From Nageia nagi (Eukaryota; Pinophyta): a DNA stretch of 64,000 bases. The stretch's first letter is position 1, and each line of letters begins with the position of its first letter. This document shows, one piece after another, positions 23,101-35,759 of the stretch. The notes under the pieces were generated by a model that did not search any database, was not told the DNA's origin, and saw only the letters and a program-made list of their open reading frames with translations. The stretch spans positions 133,424,001 through 133,488,000 of the forward strand of contig JBITNC010000001.1 of NCBI GenBank assembly GCA_050084985.1, written 5' to 3'. The position numbers and the translations under genes were made by a program.

Positions 23101-25985
23101 AAAATATGCAACATATTATAGGTGGAGATTATTTCGAAAAACTAAGCCTATCAGAATGGGGGTGTAATCTAGTCTTGAACTTGTATTTCTTGATCTTAAG
23201 TCAAGGTTTTGAATTAACTCATTCTCTATGAATAAGATGAATTTGAGTAATTAGATTATGAATAAATCTATTTTTTGATCTTTTGCATTTGACATATTTT
23301 AAAAATAATAAAGGGTTATAGTGCAAAGCATAACTTCGGTAGTTACCATTATATTATTTTGCTGTGCTGGCAAGATATAGATGGAGTCTTAGTCGTTAGG
23401 CGTATGCCATAGCTAGCATGTGATAAAGAAGCTCCCTTATGAATACAACAACTTTTAATCATTCTAGTTTTATCTTAGCAAATAGGTTACTTGATGATCT
23501 TGTGCAAAAGTTCATCCAACAATTTTAATCATATCGAAACCCATCCTTCTTTTTTTTGTTAAAAGAAGGGTCATTTTTCAAATTCAAAGTTACCCAAGAG
23601 TCTTAATTTTTTCGAAAAACCCTCAACTCTAAATTTAGTTTAACAAGCGAAGAACTCATAGTGATTTTACCTTCGACACATATATTTTTTAATTTTAATA
23701 TGGTTTTATATTATTTTTGATATTTTTTAGAATAGTTTTGATGTGAGCGTCTTTCGAGCACATATGTTTTGTTTGGGCTATAATTTTTTATTTTTAATTG
23801 AGCATTGTTGATTGTTCAAAAGATATATACAAGAGTTTATAAATTACCCTATCTCATTTTTAATTTTCTCATCAATATTTACAATTAATCGTAGGCCTAA
23901 CTTGACCTAGAGAATTTTTGACATACTCCAAAATTTTTTATTTTTAAGTTTTTAATTAGAGACTTTTGATAAAGCGCATAAGGAAGGTCTTGAGTATTTA
24001 TCTTGTTGAAATACCCATATAACTTGTGCATTTTAAGAAAACCTCTTTCATTCATTTATCATTTTTTTAAAGATTACTTGATTATTAATTATTGTTAGGT
24101 TTGAGATATCTTCGAGCCCAGAGGTAGATATCCTTGTATACTCGAGGATGGCTATGTCTTGTTGACTATCGTAGATCAAACCTTTCTTTGTGCAATTGGA
24201 TTTGGAGCTAGGCCCTACATGGGTCGTATTCACTAGGACTATCCATTACTGGTAGCCCTAGTGGAGAGGTGGGATTCTTCGATCTACAACTTCCATATTC
24301 TTATGGGGGAGAGCTAGTAGTCCCATGGATAGTAGAGAGGGTAGCTCCTGAGAGCATTCTAAAGCTATTATTCTTTGTATTTCATGTTAAACTTATGAGT
24401 TTTTATGAGACTATATCATTTTTCTTCTGAGATTTATGGAGAGTAGGACCATTTCTGATATTTAGACATGTTATTTGTAGTTTTATCATTATTTTTTGAT
24501 GACCTTATCTATTTTGGGATCATGATAATCATGATCGATAGTTGGTTTCTTTAGATGTGATGGATCCTGAGTTATATATTTTTTAATATACATGATGATG
24601 ACTGTAGACTCTTATATATGTATTTTAGTATCATATATATGTATGTTTATATTTTTTTAAATAAATTTATTTTTATAATTTCATTTAGTTTTAACACCTT
24701 ATTTATGATATGTTTTATAAATTCAAAGTAGTATTTATGTTTATATAATAATGTGATGTTTATAGAAAAAGATTTGATTTGTAGGAGAATGGAATCATAT
24801 GCATCATTTTCCATTTTCTTGGCTACTTTTATACATGGTTTTGAACATAATATACTGGTATAAACATATGCGATATCATGAATAATGTGAATGTATGGAT
24901 GTAAAACACACATAAGATTTACAACACTTTATGGATGTATGGATATAATAATGGATGCACATAAATGTATATGTATAGATGAATGTAAAATGTATGAAAC
25001 TTAAATGACCTAAGATTTTTATGAATGTCATAATAACTTAAACATCAATCTTAATGTGATGGCAACTTATCAAGCTTTTTATAACAATAGTAGTACTGGT
25101 ATGGGATGAATGAATAAATTTATAAATAAAGAAGTGTAATAAATAACACCTTCAAGATCTAGTTTTGTTAATTGATCTTCTACTTTGGTCTCATATACTA
25201 GGGATGATATGAAATAAGATCATAATATACTTAAGTTTACCATAAACTCATTTGTGTGAAATGATGTTCATTTCTTTCTCTTAACATTCACAAATTAAAC
25301 ATCTCAGGATTATAAACTATGAAATATGATTTTTTCCTTTTTGTAAGGTATGCTTCACTATCAAAAAGCATCCATAGCCCTGGTGAAGATTAACCCCTTC
25401 ATCCTGTTACAACCTTGCTCTATTGCCAGTTAGGCATCTATAGCCCTGATAAAGGATGCTGCAATGGCCCAAGAATTCTACCTATTTTTGCTTTTTTTTT
25501 TTTTCTTTTCTTTTCTTTTCTTTCCTATCCTAGCTCTTAGGTTCAAGATGAAGTAAAAAGTAAGAAAACCATACTCACATTTATACTCAAGAAATACTTA
25601 ATTCTTGATTGTTTCGAAATTTTTAATATGAAAGGTGTATGAGTCTATTAGCGCATCACCATATACCATAGTTATATCTTTTTATCATCCTAAATTTTTG
25701 AAACCTCAACATAGGAATTCTCAACTAAGGCCAAATATGAATAGAGTATTTATTACTTACTTCTTTATTTGTAAATACAACTATATACATAAATGAATGT
25801 TATATGGATGCATGCATGATGTATGGATACATATAGCTTGTTTAGTTGCCTCCCTCATAATGATTGATATCTAATAATTATAACACTCAAGGTAAAGGAC
25901 TAAACATTTATGAACAAAGTGGAATGATATGAACATATGGGTAGCACACCCAGTAGCCAAGATGCTTCAGAAGTTATATATATAT
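23101..25985 (-). other. Gypsy-1 3' non-coding region
   Basis: About 2.9 kb of AT-rich sequence with no convincing gene. It contains a pyrimidine-rich run (25491-25525, TTTTC repeats) and a block at 25365-25560 shared with 690-900 near the left edge. Short ORFs at 24048-24233 and 24647-24913 match nothing I know. Confidence 0.6.
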
Positions 25986-25989
25986 TTTT

Positions 25990-26110
25990 AATTTTTTGTA
26001 TTTTTTAGAATATTTTTAATATTTTTGTATTTTTTGAATATTTTAATATTTTTGTATTTTTTGAATTTTTTAATGTTTTTGTATTTTTTGAATCTTTTAA
26101 TGTTTTACCT
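25990..26110 (-). repeat. A/T-rich tandem repeat, about 28 bp
   Basis: Four to five copies of a unit like TTTTTGTATTTTTTGAAT with TTTTAATG. Read on the - strand it encodes repeats of SKNTKTLKN, an artefact of the repeat. It is comparable with 177-305. Confidence 0.75.
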
Positions 26111-26139
26111 ATTTCCTCACTAGACAAGAATCTACAACA

Positions 26140-28690
26140 GATCATCATGAGTAAAAAGATGGAAGTGGTAACAAGTATAGATGGTACGATTAATGAACCA
26201 TTACAAGGGGTCATGAATGATGAACACAGACAACATGAAGTCCCAATGCAACAAGTTTATAGACAAGAGATGAGCTATGGTGACATCATCAAAAAAGTCA
26301 TTTTTAGGATGTACAAGACACAACCCATAGTATCTAACAAAATGGACTACCAAAGGAGTGATAAGAGCATCAATCATGATTCTCCAAATAAAATCAAGTT
26401 TGAAGATCATATGAATGGGATTTTGTAGGAACTCTTCGTCAAGGATGTCATATATCACATAAGATTCCCAACAAGGTGGATGATCAATGTAAATATCCAT
26501 TTGGTCAGAGTTCCTTAGAATATTATAAGCATGGTCAAACCTATCTAGGGCAATAAACAAAGCCATCATAGATAAATATGATGCTGTATACCCTCAAGAA
26601 ATTGATTAAATTGATCCTCCTCTAACTCTATGTTTTAGATAGGATCTGCTAAGGGGTTACTGGGAAAAGTACAAGGTGATTAAGAAATAATAAGGGATGA
26701 CAAGTCCCATGGGATAGGAGGATCATAATGTGAGTACCCCTCCCACTAATTGGTGGGAAGGTTAACACAATGTGGGTGACTCATGATGCATGTTGCTTGT
26801 GAAATTCAATCAACTAGCTACAACTTCATATACAAGCTTTTTTAAGAATTTATATAAATTTTTTTAAAGATAGATATATACACACATATTTATTTTTACT
26901 AGAAAATAAGGTTAACACAATGTGGGTGACTCATGATGCATGTTGCTTGTGAAATTCAATCAACTAGCTACAACTTCATATACAAGCTTTTTTAAGAATT
27001 TATATAAATTTTTTTAAAGATAGATATATACACACATATTTATTTTTACTAGAAAATAATTAATAATTATTTTCTAAATTATTTACATATATTCTTAATG
27101 CTGGTACTTTTTATTTACTTATTTATTATTTTTGATATATAAAACTTTTTACAACTCCCCAATGATAATGGTTCCATTATTTTTTATGGATAACCCAACC
27201 TTTATAACCCAAAAAATAAAAGTACAGAGGTTGGATTGAGAGATGAATAGGTCCTGGTCCTAGGATGGATGATTGGTAATGGACCAGATACCAAATGAGT
27301 GGCAAGATTGGTGGATGATGTTTGAATTTCTTAATAACACATTTTGCATAGGCTGATAATGTTGAGGCTTCACCATTCTTAATAAGTGGAAGGTGAGATG
27401 GGATCCTTAAGGTTTGTGAATATTGAGGGGGAATTAATGATGTGAGGGAGACCGTGCTCTTCATGAGATACTATACATACTCATTTTTTGTTGGTTTGAC
27501 TACAACCTCACTCTTTCTTTGGTTAAAGCATTCTAAGGTCTTTTGAAACCTTGGTTTTATATTAATTAGGTTATTTACACAACATTTTCTACTGAATAAT
27601 GAACTATAATCATATATGATTTTATTACATAAGATTAAACAAGTATTATAGTCCAGCACCAAATCATTAATGACCTCAGTTATTGAAATTGATCTTTCAT
27701 AACATCAAAGAGTCATATGATCAACACAATTTAACAAAATTCTAGGTCTCTAATAAGGCCAGTGTAAGAGGAATAGATGGATCCAATTGGTTAGGGATTC
27801 AACTTCCATCCATATATCCTTTACTTCTAACTCAATAGTTTCCCTAAGACCATCGAATTTGAAGTCCCAAACATTGGTTCCTTATCGATTATAAAAATTC
27901 ATGGCTATAACGTTTTGAATTTCTTTTGGTAAAGAGAAGAAATGGGCTATCTTAGTGTAAGGGGACTTTCTCAATGCTTGCATATATCAATATTTTGGGT
28001 ATCTATCAACGAAATCATGTTCTATAGGATTAAATTATGTTTTTTCATTGGTTTCTAGCTTTCTTGATATCATAGCCCTTGTTTGAATGTTACGAGGGGG
28101 AGAATGAGAAAACCTTGACCTAATTCAAGAGAATCATTGATCAATCTTTTGCACACATCTAATTGATTATTGAGGCTTATGGATGAATATTATGTAAAAA
28201 TCATAGATAATTTTACGATAATGCAGGTCTCTTATCATCTAGTCTACCCATGTAAACAAAAAATCTTCATTTGGCCAGGTGCTAACAACTCTATTTTGGA
28301 TCCAATTGTTGAAAAAATAATTAATTATGATCTTGGGGATTGAAGTAGGCCAATATTGGCATAACAAGTTTACCACATGGACTTGTGCAAAATAATGTGC
28401 ATGGCTTAGGTGATACATGGCTTTATCATAATAAATTTCCAAGTTATCTCTATGAACACTTATCTCCCATCCTTGGTATCTTTCTGACAATAAGTTTAAG
28501 GCTATGATTATTTGTAAATTAACAGGTAAATAAAGGATATTTCTATTTATAGGGGAAATATCTAGCGATAATTCTATGATAGCCCTATCTCCCAAATATC
28601 TTGGTTTCTCAAACCAAGGTTTTTGTCGAATACCTCTTTGATCAGCAATCAGGTGGACACTTTTTCTCTTTTTTAATGTTATTTTCTATT
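26140..28690 (-). pseudogene. Gypsy-1 extra ORF region downstream of integrase, function unknown
   Basis: Open stretches at 28239-28595, 27471-27662 and 27177-27464 lie in one reading frame, and 26201-26569 lies in another. Read through a few stops, the first three suggest a protein of about 500 residues coded between 28690 and 27150, and the last a second piece. The first stretch has motifs such as SERYQGWEISVHRDN and SHAHYFAQVHVVNLLCQYWP. A weakly similar pattern (LP, then IQ, IA and N, then W) recurs further on, hinting at an internal repeat. I do not recognise the family. Some plant gypsy lineages carry env-like or other extra ORFs here, but nothing seen identifies this one as such: I see no clear signal peptide or membrane segment. 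A tandem duplication (26760-27058) separates the two pieces. Confidence 0.5.
26760..27058. repeat. Near-perfect tandem duplication, about 149 bp
   Basis: The segment from GGTTAACACAATGTGGGTGA to TTACTAGAAAATAA occurs twice in a row with essentially no differences. It is much younger than the surrounding decayed sequence. Confidence 0.95.
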
Positions 28691-28859
28691 TCAAATACAT
28701 TAAATATGTATAAATCTTTAAGAAAAATACTTTTGTTGATTTTCTGACTAAAAAAAGCTTATTTATAATTATACAACTTCTAATTAAAAAAGTTTGTTTA
28801 CTATATAAAGGTCAAAGATGCATGATATTTATAGGTTCATGCTCTTCGTTACCTTCCGT

Positions 28860-29808
28860 ATCAACTAAATGATAAGCCCAAGATACAAATTTTCTTTTAA
28901 TCACGTAAGGACCTAACTAGTTAGGAGCGAACTTATCATGAAGCTATCATTCTATTTGAGAAGTTTGCTAATTTTATTTTAAAACCAAATCTCCTATGTT
29001 AAATTTGCAAGTTTTAACTTTTTTATCAAAGGCTCTTTTAATGCGATTTTGATAAGTATGTAAATGTTCCAATGCATTAACTCTTCTTTCATCTAGAAGC
29101 AGTAATTGATCTAATCTTATTTGATGAATTGCTCAATCAGTGATATAATCTTGTAATGCAATTCATAAAGAAGGAATTTCTATTTCTAAGGGTAATACTA
29201 CTTCGACCCCGTAAACTAAGAAAAAAAGGGCTATCCCAATAGGAGTTCAAATACTAGTTCAATAGGCCCACAACGCATGTGGAATTCTTGCATGCCAATC
29301 TTGGTGAGAGTCATCAACAATTTTTAATAGAATGCTATGAATAGTTTTGTTTGTGGCTTCAGGTTGACCATTTCCTTGAGGATAATAAGGAGTTGAGAAG
29401 ATTAAATGGATATGATATCCTTTACATAAAACCTAAACTTCCTTATTTTTGAAGTTCTTTCCATTATCAGTGATAATTTGGGCTGAAATTCCAAAATGAC
29501 ATATGATATGGTTTTGTATGAATTTTGTTATTTTTGGCCCTTTCATTGAAATCATGGGAATAGCTTCTACCTATTTTTCTAAAATATTCTATAGCAATTA
29601 TTATAAACTTATGACCTCTTGAGGAAATAGGAGAGATTTGACCTATTAAATCTAAAGCCCATTTTTGAGAATGGCATAATGATTGCATGGGTTGTAACGT
29701 ATGTGAGGGTTGATTAAATAAATTTGCATTTTGTTGATATTTAACATATTTTCTAATGTATTCCATGTAATCATGTTCCATAGTAGGCCAATAATATCCC
29801 ATACACAT
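28860..29808 (-). pseudogene. Gypsy-1 integrase
   Basis: Catalytic core of a Ty3/gypsy integrase, which inserts the element's DNA. An open 113-codon stretch (29467-29808) begins at the end of the zinc region (CMGYYWPTMEHD) and contains WALDLIGQISP and GHKFIIIAIEYF. The first catalytic Asp (usual DYF) reads as EYF. The rest (28860-29460) is broken by stops but retains C-terminal-like sequence near 28870-29000. In order it follows the zinc-binding region at 29812-30045 in another frame. Confidence 0.88.
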
Positions 29809-29811
29809 TAA

Positions 29812-30045
29812 TCATTTTGTGATTGCAGAGCCACTAAAATGTCCTCCATATATTCCATCATGTGTGCATGAAATAGAAATTTTTGAATCGGCCCACCCTA
29901 AATATTTGAGAAATATTCTATTAAAACCCCTATGGTATAAGACATCTCCTATCATGCAAAAGTGAAAAGCTTTTATCTTGAATGCTTTTCGAGATGATTT
30001 TGTCAAGTCTTTAGGTAATACCCCATCTCTTAAGAATTTGAACAA
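29812..30045 (-). pseudogene. Gypsy-1 pre-integrase zinc-binding region
   Basis: A 77-codon open stretch with the features of the H2C2 region before gypsy integrases: FHFCMIGDVLYHRGF, then CTHDGIYGGHFSGSAITK. The second half of the zinc motif continues after a break into 29808 (KYVKYQQNAN; the usual Cys pair is partly lost). Confidence 0.82.
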
Positions 30046-30099
30046 TTATGTATACCATAAATTTTTGTCTTCTATTGCAATGTCTAATACTACACATTC

Positions 30100-30565
30100 A
30101 ACTTTATTTGATTGTATTGAGGATTGAATGATTTAAACAATTTTAATAGGGATCATTTTTTGATTAGGGTTTGTGAGCATTAAAGATCTGATGGAAGTCA
30201 TAGCATCAACAAACCTATTAGTTGATCATGATGCTGCTTATAAATCATATTTTTTGAAAGATAATAAAATATTTTTCACTAATCTCTTATATTTTTGCAA
30301 AAAAAATTCCTTACATTAGAAGATCTCTTTGACTTGATTTACGATTAACAATGAATTGCCAATGAATTTTACCCTTTTTAGTTTTAATTTTATAGCAGTT
30401 TTAATAGCTAGGATTAAGGATTTGTACTCAGTATTATTATTTGTACAAGGAAAGTTAAGTTTAAATAAATAGGGTATGGGAATTTCTTGGGGTGTAAAAA
30501 AAATAACATCGACACCCTCGCTTTACTCGCATCTTGATCCATCAAAATATATTACCATATCCCAA
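30100..30565 (-). pseudogene. Gypsy-1 archaeal-type RNase H
   Basis: A second RNase H domain after the first, in the position normal for Tat elements. Motifs read from the - strand are VIYFDGSRCE (first Asp), then CTNNNTEYKSL (the Glu), then FIGNSLLIVNQV, where the usual Asp of GDS is Asn. A stop follows the first motif and others occur later, so the domain is dead. It degrades the RNA strand of the RNA/DNA hybrid in active relatives. Confidence 0.8.
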
Positions 30566-30567
30566 TC

Positions 30568-31095
30568 TTATTTAGATTCTATGGGAATTTCCATTTCATC
30601 TAATTGAAATACATGTTCATTTGGTAATTCTTCATCTAATTGAAATACATGTTCATTTGGTAATTCTTCATCTAATTGAAATACATGTTCATCTGGTAAT
30701 TCTATGATGAGTGGATTATCATTGGGTAGTGGTGCCTTAGTGAGGTAATTAGCGATGACTTGTCTTTTAATTGATTTTTGATTTATGAAAAGTAAGTAGA
30801 ATTTAGTTAGATGCATGATCCATTTAAATGTTCTTGCATTTTGATAAGTTTTATTTATCATGTATTTCAAAGGATCAACTTTAGTAATTACGTACAAGGT
30901 ATGGTTTAGCATGTAATGTTTAAATTTTTTGGTTGCAAATACTATTGCTAGACATAACTTTTCCAAATACACATATTTGATCTCATAACCAACCAAAGTT
31001 AGACTAAGGTAATATATTGCTTGTTCTTCACTATTCTCATTCTTTTGAGCAAGCATGGTTCCTAAGGTTGTTTTTATAGGTGATATATATAACAA
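30568..31095 (-). pseudogene. Gypsy-1 RNase H (first) and linker with triple repeat
   Basis: A 175-codon open stretch. It starts LYISPIKTTLGTMLAQ and continues AIYYLSLTLVGYE, LEKLCLAIVFATKKFKHY and VDPLKYMINK, the typical order of a gypsy RNase H fused to reverse transcriptase. Near its end a 12-residue unit (ELPNEHVFQLDE) is repeated three times through a 36-base DNA repeat at about 30596-30705. The archaeal-type RNase H follows directly. Confidence 0.9.
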
Positions 31096-31432
31096 GAATG
31101 GTTCTCCAGGCTTAGGTGGTACTAGAATGGGTGGTGAAAGAAGATAGCATTTAATCTTGTCAAAAGCCTCTTGCTATTCATTTCCCAAGTGAATGATAAT
31201 ACCCTTCTTCAAAAGTTTGTAAAAAGGCTTACACTTATTTGATAATTGAGAAATGAAACATCTTATGACTTTCAACTTACCCTATAGGCTTTGTAGTTGT
31301 TTTATATTTGAAGGGGGATATATTTGTTATTGTTTTTATTTTGTTAGGATCTACTTCAATCCCTCATCTAGAGATAATGAAACCTAATAATTTCCCAGAT
31401 GTTACTCCAAAAACACACTTCTTTGGGTTCAA

Positions 31433-31962
31433 TCAAATTTTATTTTCTAGTAACCTATCAAATATTTTAATGAGTACTTTGGGGTGGTCCTCTTGTGTTT
31501 TAAATTTAGCCAACATATCATCCACATAATCTTCTACAATATCATGCATGTAATCATGGAAGATGTATGTAATGGCTCTTTGATAAGTAGCTCTAGCATT
31601 TTTTAATCCAAATAGCATTACTTTGAAATAAAATACTCCCCATGCTATTGTAAACATGATTTTATATTAGTTTTTAATGCTACCTTAATTTGATTGTACC
31701 CTAAAAACCCATCCATGAGTGACAACATTTCATGTCCTATAGTAGAATCAATGAAGCTATCTATGTTTGTCAAGGGGAAGTCATCCTTAGGACATGCTTT
31801 ATTTAGATCCCTAAAATCTATGCATATTCTAATCTTCTTGGTGGATTTCTTAACTAGTACGATATTGAAAATCCAATCAAAGTAATCAATTGGGTGAATA
31901 AACTTGGCTTTTAAAAGATTTTGCAACTCCTCTTTTACCATTAAGGAAATCATAGGATGCAT
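31433..31962 (-). pseudogene. Gypsy-1 reverse transcriptase
   Basis: Ty3/gypsy reverse transcriptase in two overlapping frames, 31645-31962 and 31433-31657, so one frameshift separates them. The first carries IRICIDFRDLNKACPKDDFP and LSLMDGFLGYNQI. The second carries the YVDD active site (VEDYVDDMLAKF). The N-terminal part upstream (32000-32900) is decayed beyond clear reading. Confidence 0.92.
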
Positions 31963-31999
31963 TTTTTATAGTTTTTGTTTAACATATTTTGCACCTTAT

Positions 32000-34090
32000 T
32001 TTATACCAAGGTTATGAAATACTGAATTAGGATCAAGCCTAGGCATATCAACATATGACCATGCAAATATTTTCTATTTTTTCTTAAGTATCGTAATGAA
32101 CTCCATTCTCTCATCTTCAGTAAGAGATTTTCCTAATTGAATTATTTTAGGGCTATTAGGTTTATTACTTAGATTAATTTTGATGGTTTCTTCAATTAAC
32201 ATGTGAGATCCCTCTTCTAATTGGTTGGGTATTGGAATCCAATTATTATTATTGACATTATATTCTTCATCTCTAGCTTCCCACTAATCTTCCAAAGTAG
32301 TATTTATATTCATATTTAAGTTTATATTTTGTAATATTGTATTTATGTTTTTGAAATCCTGGATTGTAGGTTTTTCAAGAATTAATGTAAAATTTGTAGT
32401 TTTTTCATCTACCAGAAAGTATGAAGAAGCACTTTTTAAATTTTCTTAGCCTATTGTCTGAAGCTCATCACTTCTAGACCAATCAAAGTTCATTTGAGGT
32501 ATTAGATTATCAGATATTTCTGCAATCTCCACCATGTTAATTGATATATCGAAAAATAACCCTCCCAAGAATAATATTTTAGATTCCATGTCATCTTGGT
32601 TTGCCATCCATTTAGGTACTTTAGATAAATTTTCATGGTCTCAAGTTCTAACTCAGGTATCTTGAAACTGTATACTCTTTGATTTTTGCTCTTATAACTT
32701 AATCCTATCTTATCACTTGGTAATTGATAATGAATTTCAACAGTGTATCTAGGTTCTTATTCATATCATCCTAAACCTTGTCCTTTCCAATGACACCTAT
32801 GAAAGTATCTTTGGACAAATGTTCTTATGTCTAGCGATAAGTATTCTAATGAATCACAAAACGTACCTTTGTTATCCCGAGGTGAAGGAAGGATAGGTGG
32901 TTCTATAGGACCTTAATATACAAACAACATTTGATTAGGTAATTACCCTACCACACAAGGAGACTCTTTAGGTCTTCCTATTTCTTGAGCTGTAGGAATA
33001 TTAAAAATGACATCGTTAATAGCAAATTCCCCTATTCCATAATTAGTCAATTTTATGGTCATAGGATAAATATCTAATGATTTATCTCTTATTTTACCAT
33101 CATTATATATTTTATTTATCAGACAAGATGCTTTAGAGGATGAAGCTTTGTTTACTTCATCTAGCTTTCATGCTTTTCCTTCTCATGTTTGCTTTTCCAA
33201 AATTATTGATTTTATTTTTAGTGATGAATCCTTATTAATATTTGGTGTTTGAGGTATTTCAATATCAATAAGATATCGATATTTGCTATTGATACCTTTT
33301 CAAGAACCATAGGCAGTGTAAAATAATGGTTGAAGGCAAAGTAGTCGCTCCTGAAATATGTGTATGATTACAATGAGAGTATGGATTTTCATCTCTAAGT
33401 ACACAATGTACCACCCCATCATGAATGTATTTCAAATAATTATGATATGTTCACATTACATGTCTCTAATCCATGATCTTCCTAGGATTAAGTTATATTA
33501 TGTTATATCTCCTTCAATAACTTGTAATAATGTTTGTATGGTTTTAGATTCTATATTGATGGGCATCGATATAGATCCCATTGTTGAGTAAAAAGCATCA
33601 TTGAAGACTCTTAATTGTAAGAAGGCACACATATGTGTGAAAAAGAAAGATTCAAGTTCTTATAGGTAGTTATGAAAATAATATTTATTATAGAACCTTC
33701 ATCTATTAATATTCTTTTAAAAGCCTTGACATCTATCTTGGCTATAATATGTAATGGGGGATCTTATCCTTGTGAATGGTTTGATTGCCTAACTTCATGA
33801 TCATGGAAGGCAATTGTGGGTTTTTGGATTATTTTAATATTCTCCATAAAGGGCATAAAACTTTCAAGATCATTAATATCTAATTCAATTGTCTGCAACA
33901 ATTAGTTCATAGCTTCTATATGATTTTTAGATTATTGTAACAACTCAAATAAGGACATCTTCACTTGTAAGTTTCTTAACTAATGTTGCAAAGCTCCTTT
34001 TATTGAAATCTTAAGAAGTTGAGGTCTAGGTATATTTGGTTGTATAATACCATCATTTGTTTGATTATTGGGAATATCTTCTTACCTCCC
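32000..34090 (-). pseudogene. Gypsy-1 protease and linker, badly decayed
   Basis: Only fragments can be read. Around 33420-33560 the - strand gives LILGRSWIRDM, a match to the ILGRPW motif at the end of gypsy aspartic proteases, followed by a stop. The + strand ORF at 33358-33591 is its shadow. The stretch between protease and reverse transcriptase (32000-33300) contains many stops. Confidence 0.65.
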
Positions 34091-35758
34091 TTACACCCTT
34101 TGGGCTCTTGTGGTTATGTTTACCATAGCAACAAAGGTAGAAGCATCTTGAAACCCTTTATGTGTTACTTGATTTTGGTGTATTTGTGATGCTATAGTAT
34201 TTACTTGATGTTGAAAAAGAGGATTCTGATATATTCCTATATTTTGATTAGGGATAGTCAAAGGGTTGTCTACCTGTAATCTTCCTTCATCAATCAAATA
34301 TTGAACCTTGTGTTTAAATGTTCTACATTTTCCTATAGTATGGACCTTTTGGTGATGATATTGATAATAATTATTCTCATTATACCATTTTCTATCTCTT
34401 GCATCTAGCTATTTAGGTCGTATTTCAAGCAATATAATAATTTAATGGTCCATTAATTTTTTTAAAATATCATACAAAGATTCAGTCAAAGGAGTAAACT
34501 TTCAAGGGGGTGGCCTAGCTTTTCTTTCTTCATTTTTTGGAGTGGGTATATTTTGCATAAGGTTTGATTCTCCATATTTAAGATAAGAAACCTTATTAGC
34601 AGGCATTGGTTTTGTTGATTATTTAGTCTGATTTCTATTTCTAACATAATGTTCTTTCTTTTTACCCTTTAATTCTCCATCTTGGATCTTAACCTTTTCT
34701 ATTACGATAGCTTGAGATATTGCTTCCTCGAATGTCATGTGTTGTTGAATCAATAAGGTACTAGCAATGGGTTTTAGACAACTTTGACTAAACATTTTCA
34801 CTAGTTCTTCTTGTGGTAAAGTATAAGGCATACTTATCAAAATTACCCTCCATCTTGAAATGAAATCTATAATTGTCTCATCCTAAAATTGTTGCAATAT
34901 TGTGAGATTAGTTATGGAGGTTTTATATTTGATATTTATCCTAAAGTGTTATAAGAATAAATTATCCAATTATGCATATGTTGTGATGCCATGTTCTGTT
35001 AAGTTGTTATACCAATCCATTGCTTGCCTAGCAAGTGTCATAGGAAAGATATGCAACATTAGAGCATCATTGTTGGAAATTACATAACTTGAGTATTTAA
35101 AATGCATTATATGTTCTTTAGGATCCTCTTTTCCTTTGAAAGATTCAATTTTCAAAATGTTAAATATGAAAGGGATATCAATCTTAGGAACACTAGGGTG
35201 TATGGGCTCATTACAAATTATTTCGTAAGAGATTTTATGCTTGTTTTATTGGAGTAACATTTTCTCAATATCTATTAACCTTTCATCAAAATAATTAGTT
35301 AGTTGTGTGGGAGAAATGGGATTTTTATCTTCTCTATTAGCTTATTTTTATCTATTTGTTGAAAATGATTGATAACTTCTTTCGGATGGTGTTTGATTAC
35401 CATAATAATTTTCATTATATGGTGAAGTAGGTGAGGGTGGTTGATGTGGAGGCAACTATTGTTGCCTCTATTGATATAAAGGTGTAAGACTATGATTTTT
35501 TTGAACTTCATGTCTGGATCGAGGCAAAGGGGGCCTTGGAGGTTGTTGTTGTTCACATAAAATGTCTCTTTTTCTAGGTAAATGATGGTTGGTACTAGGA
35601 TCTGCATAACTTATGGTAGAAGAAACATAAGTAGTCCTATGGGTAGGTGTATTGGTTTTTAAAATACAATAAGCATCATTATACACCCTAGCATAACTTC
35701 TTGGTTCAGTTTCGAGAGTAGTCATATGTATCAAAACTCTATCATTGAACTTATTCAT
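34091..35758 (-). pseudogene. Gypsy-1 gag
   Basis: Gag gives the capsid that packages the element's RNA. Open pieces: 35468-35758 and 35299-35607 (N-terminal, Pro/Arg/His-rich, overlapping frames); 34970-35155 with the core Gag motif FKGKEDPKEHIMHFK and ARQAMDWYNNL; 34619-34840 with the basic linker GKKKEHYVRNRNQTK; and 34091-34297. The pieces lie in several frames. The core matches the retrotransposon Gag family by its F-G-D-P then W-Y/F pattern. Confidence 0.8.
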
Positions 35759-35759
35759 C

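Noticed and set aside
25491-25525. Pyrimidine tract as a polypurine tract of another element
   Set aside because: No LTR start or homologous LTR lies next to it, and the same tract sits inside the block shared with 690-900.
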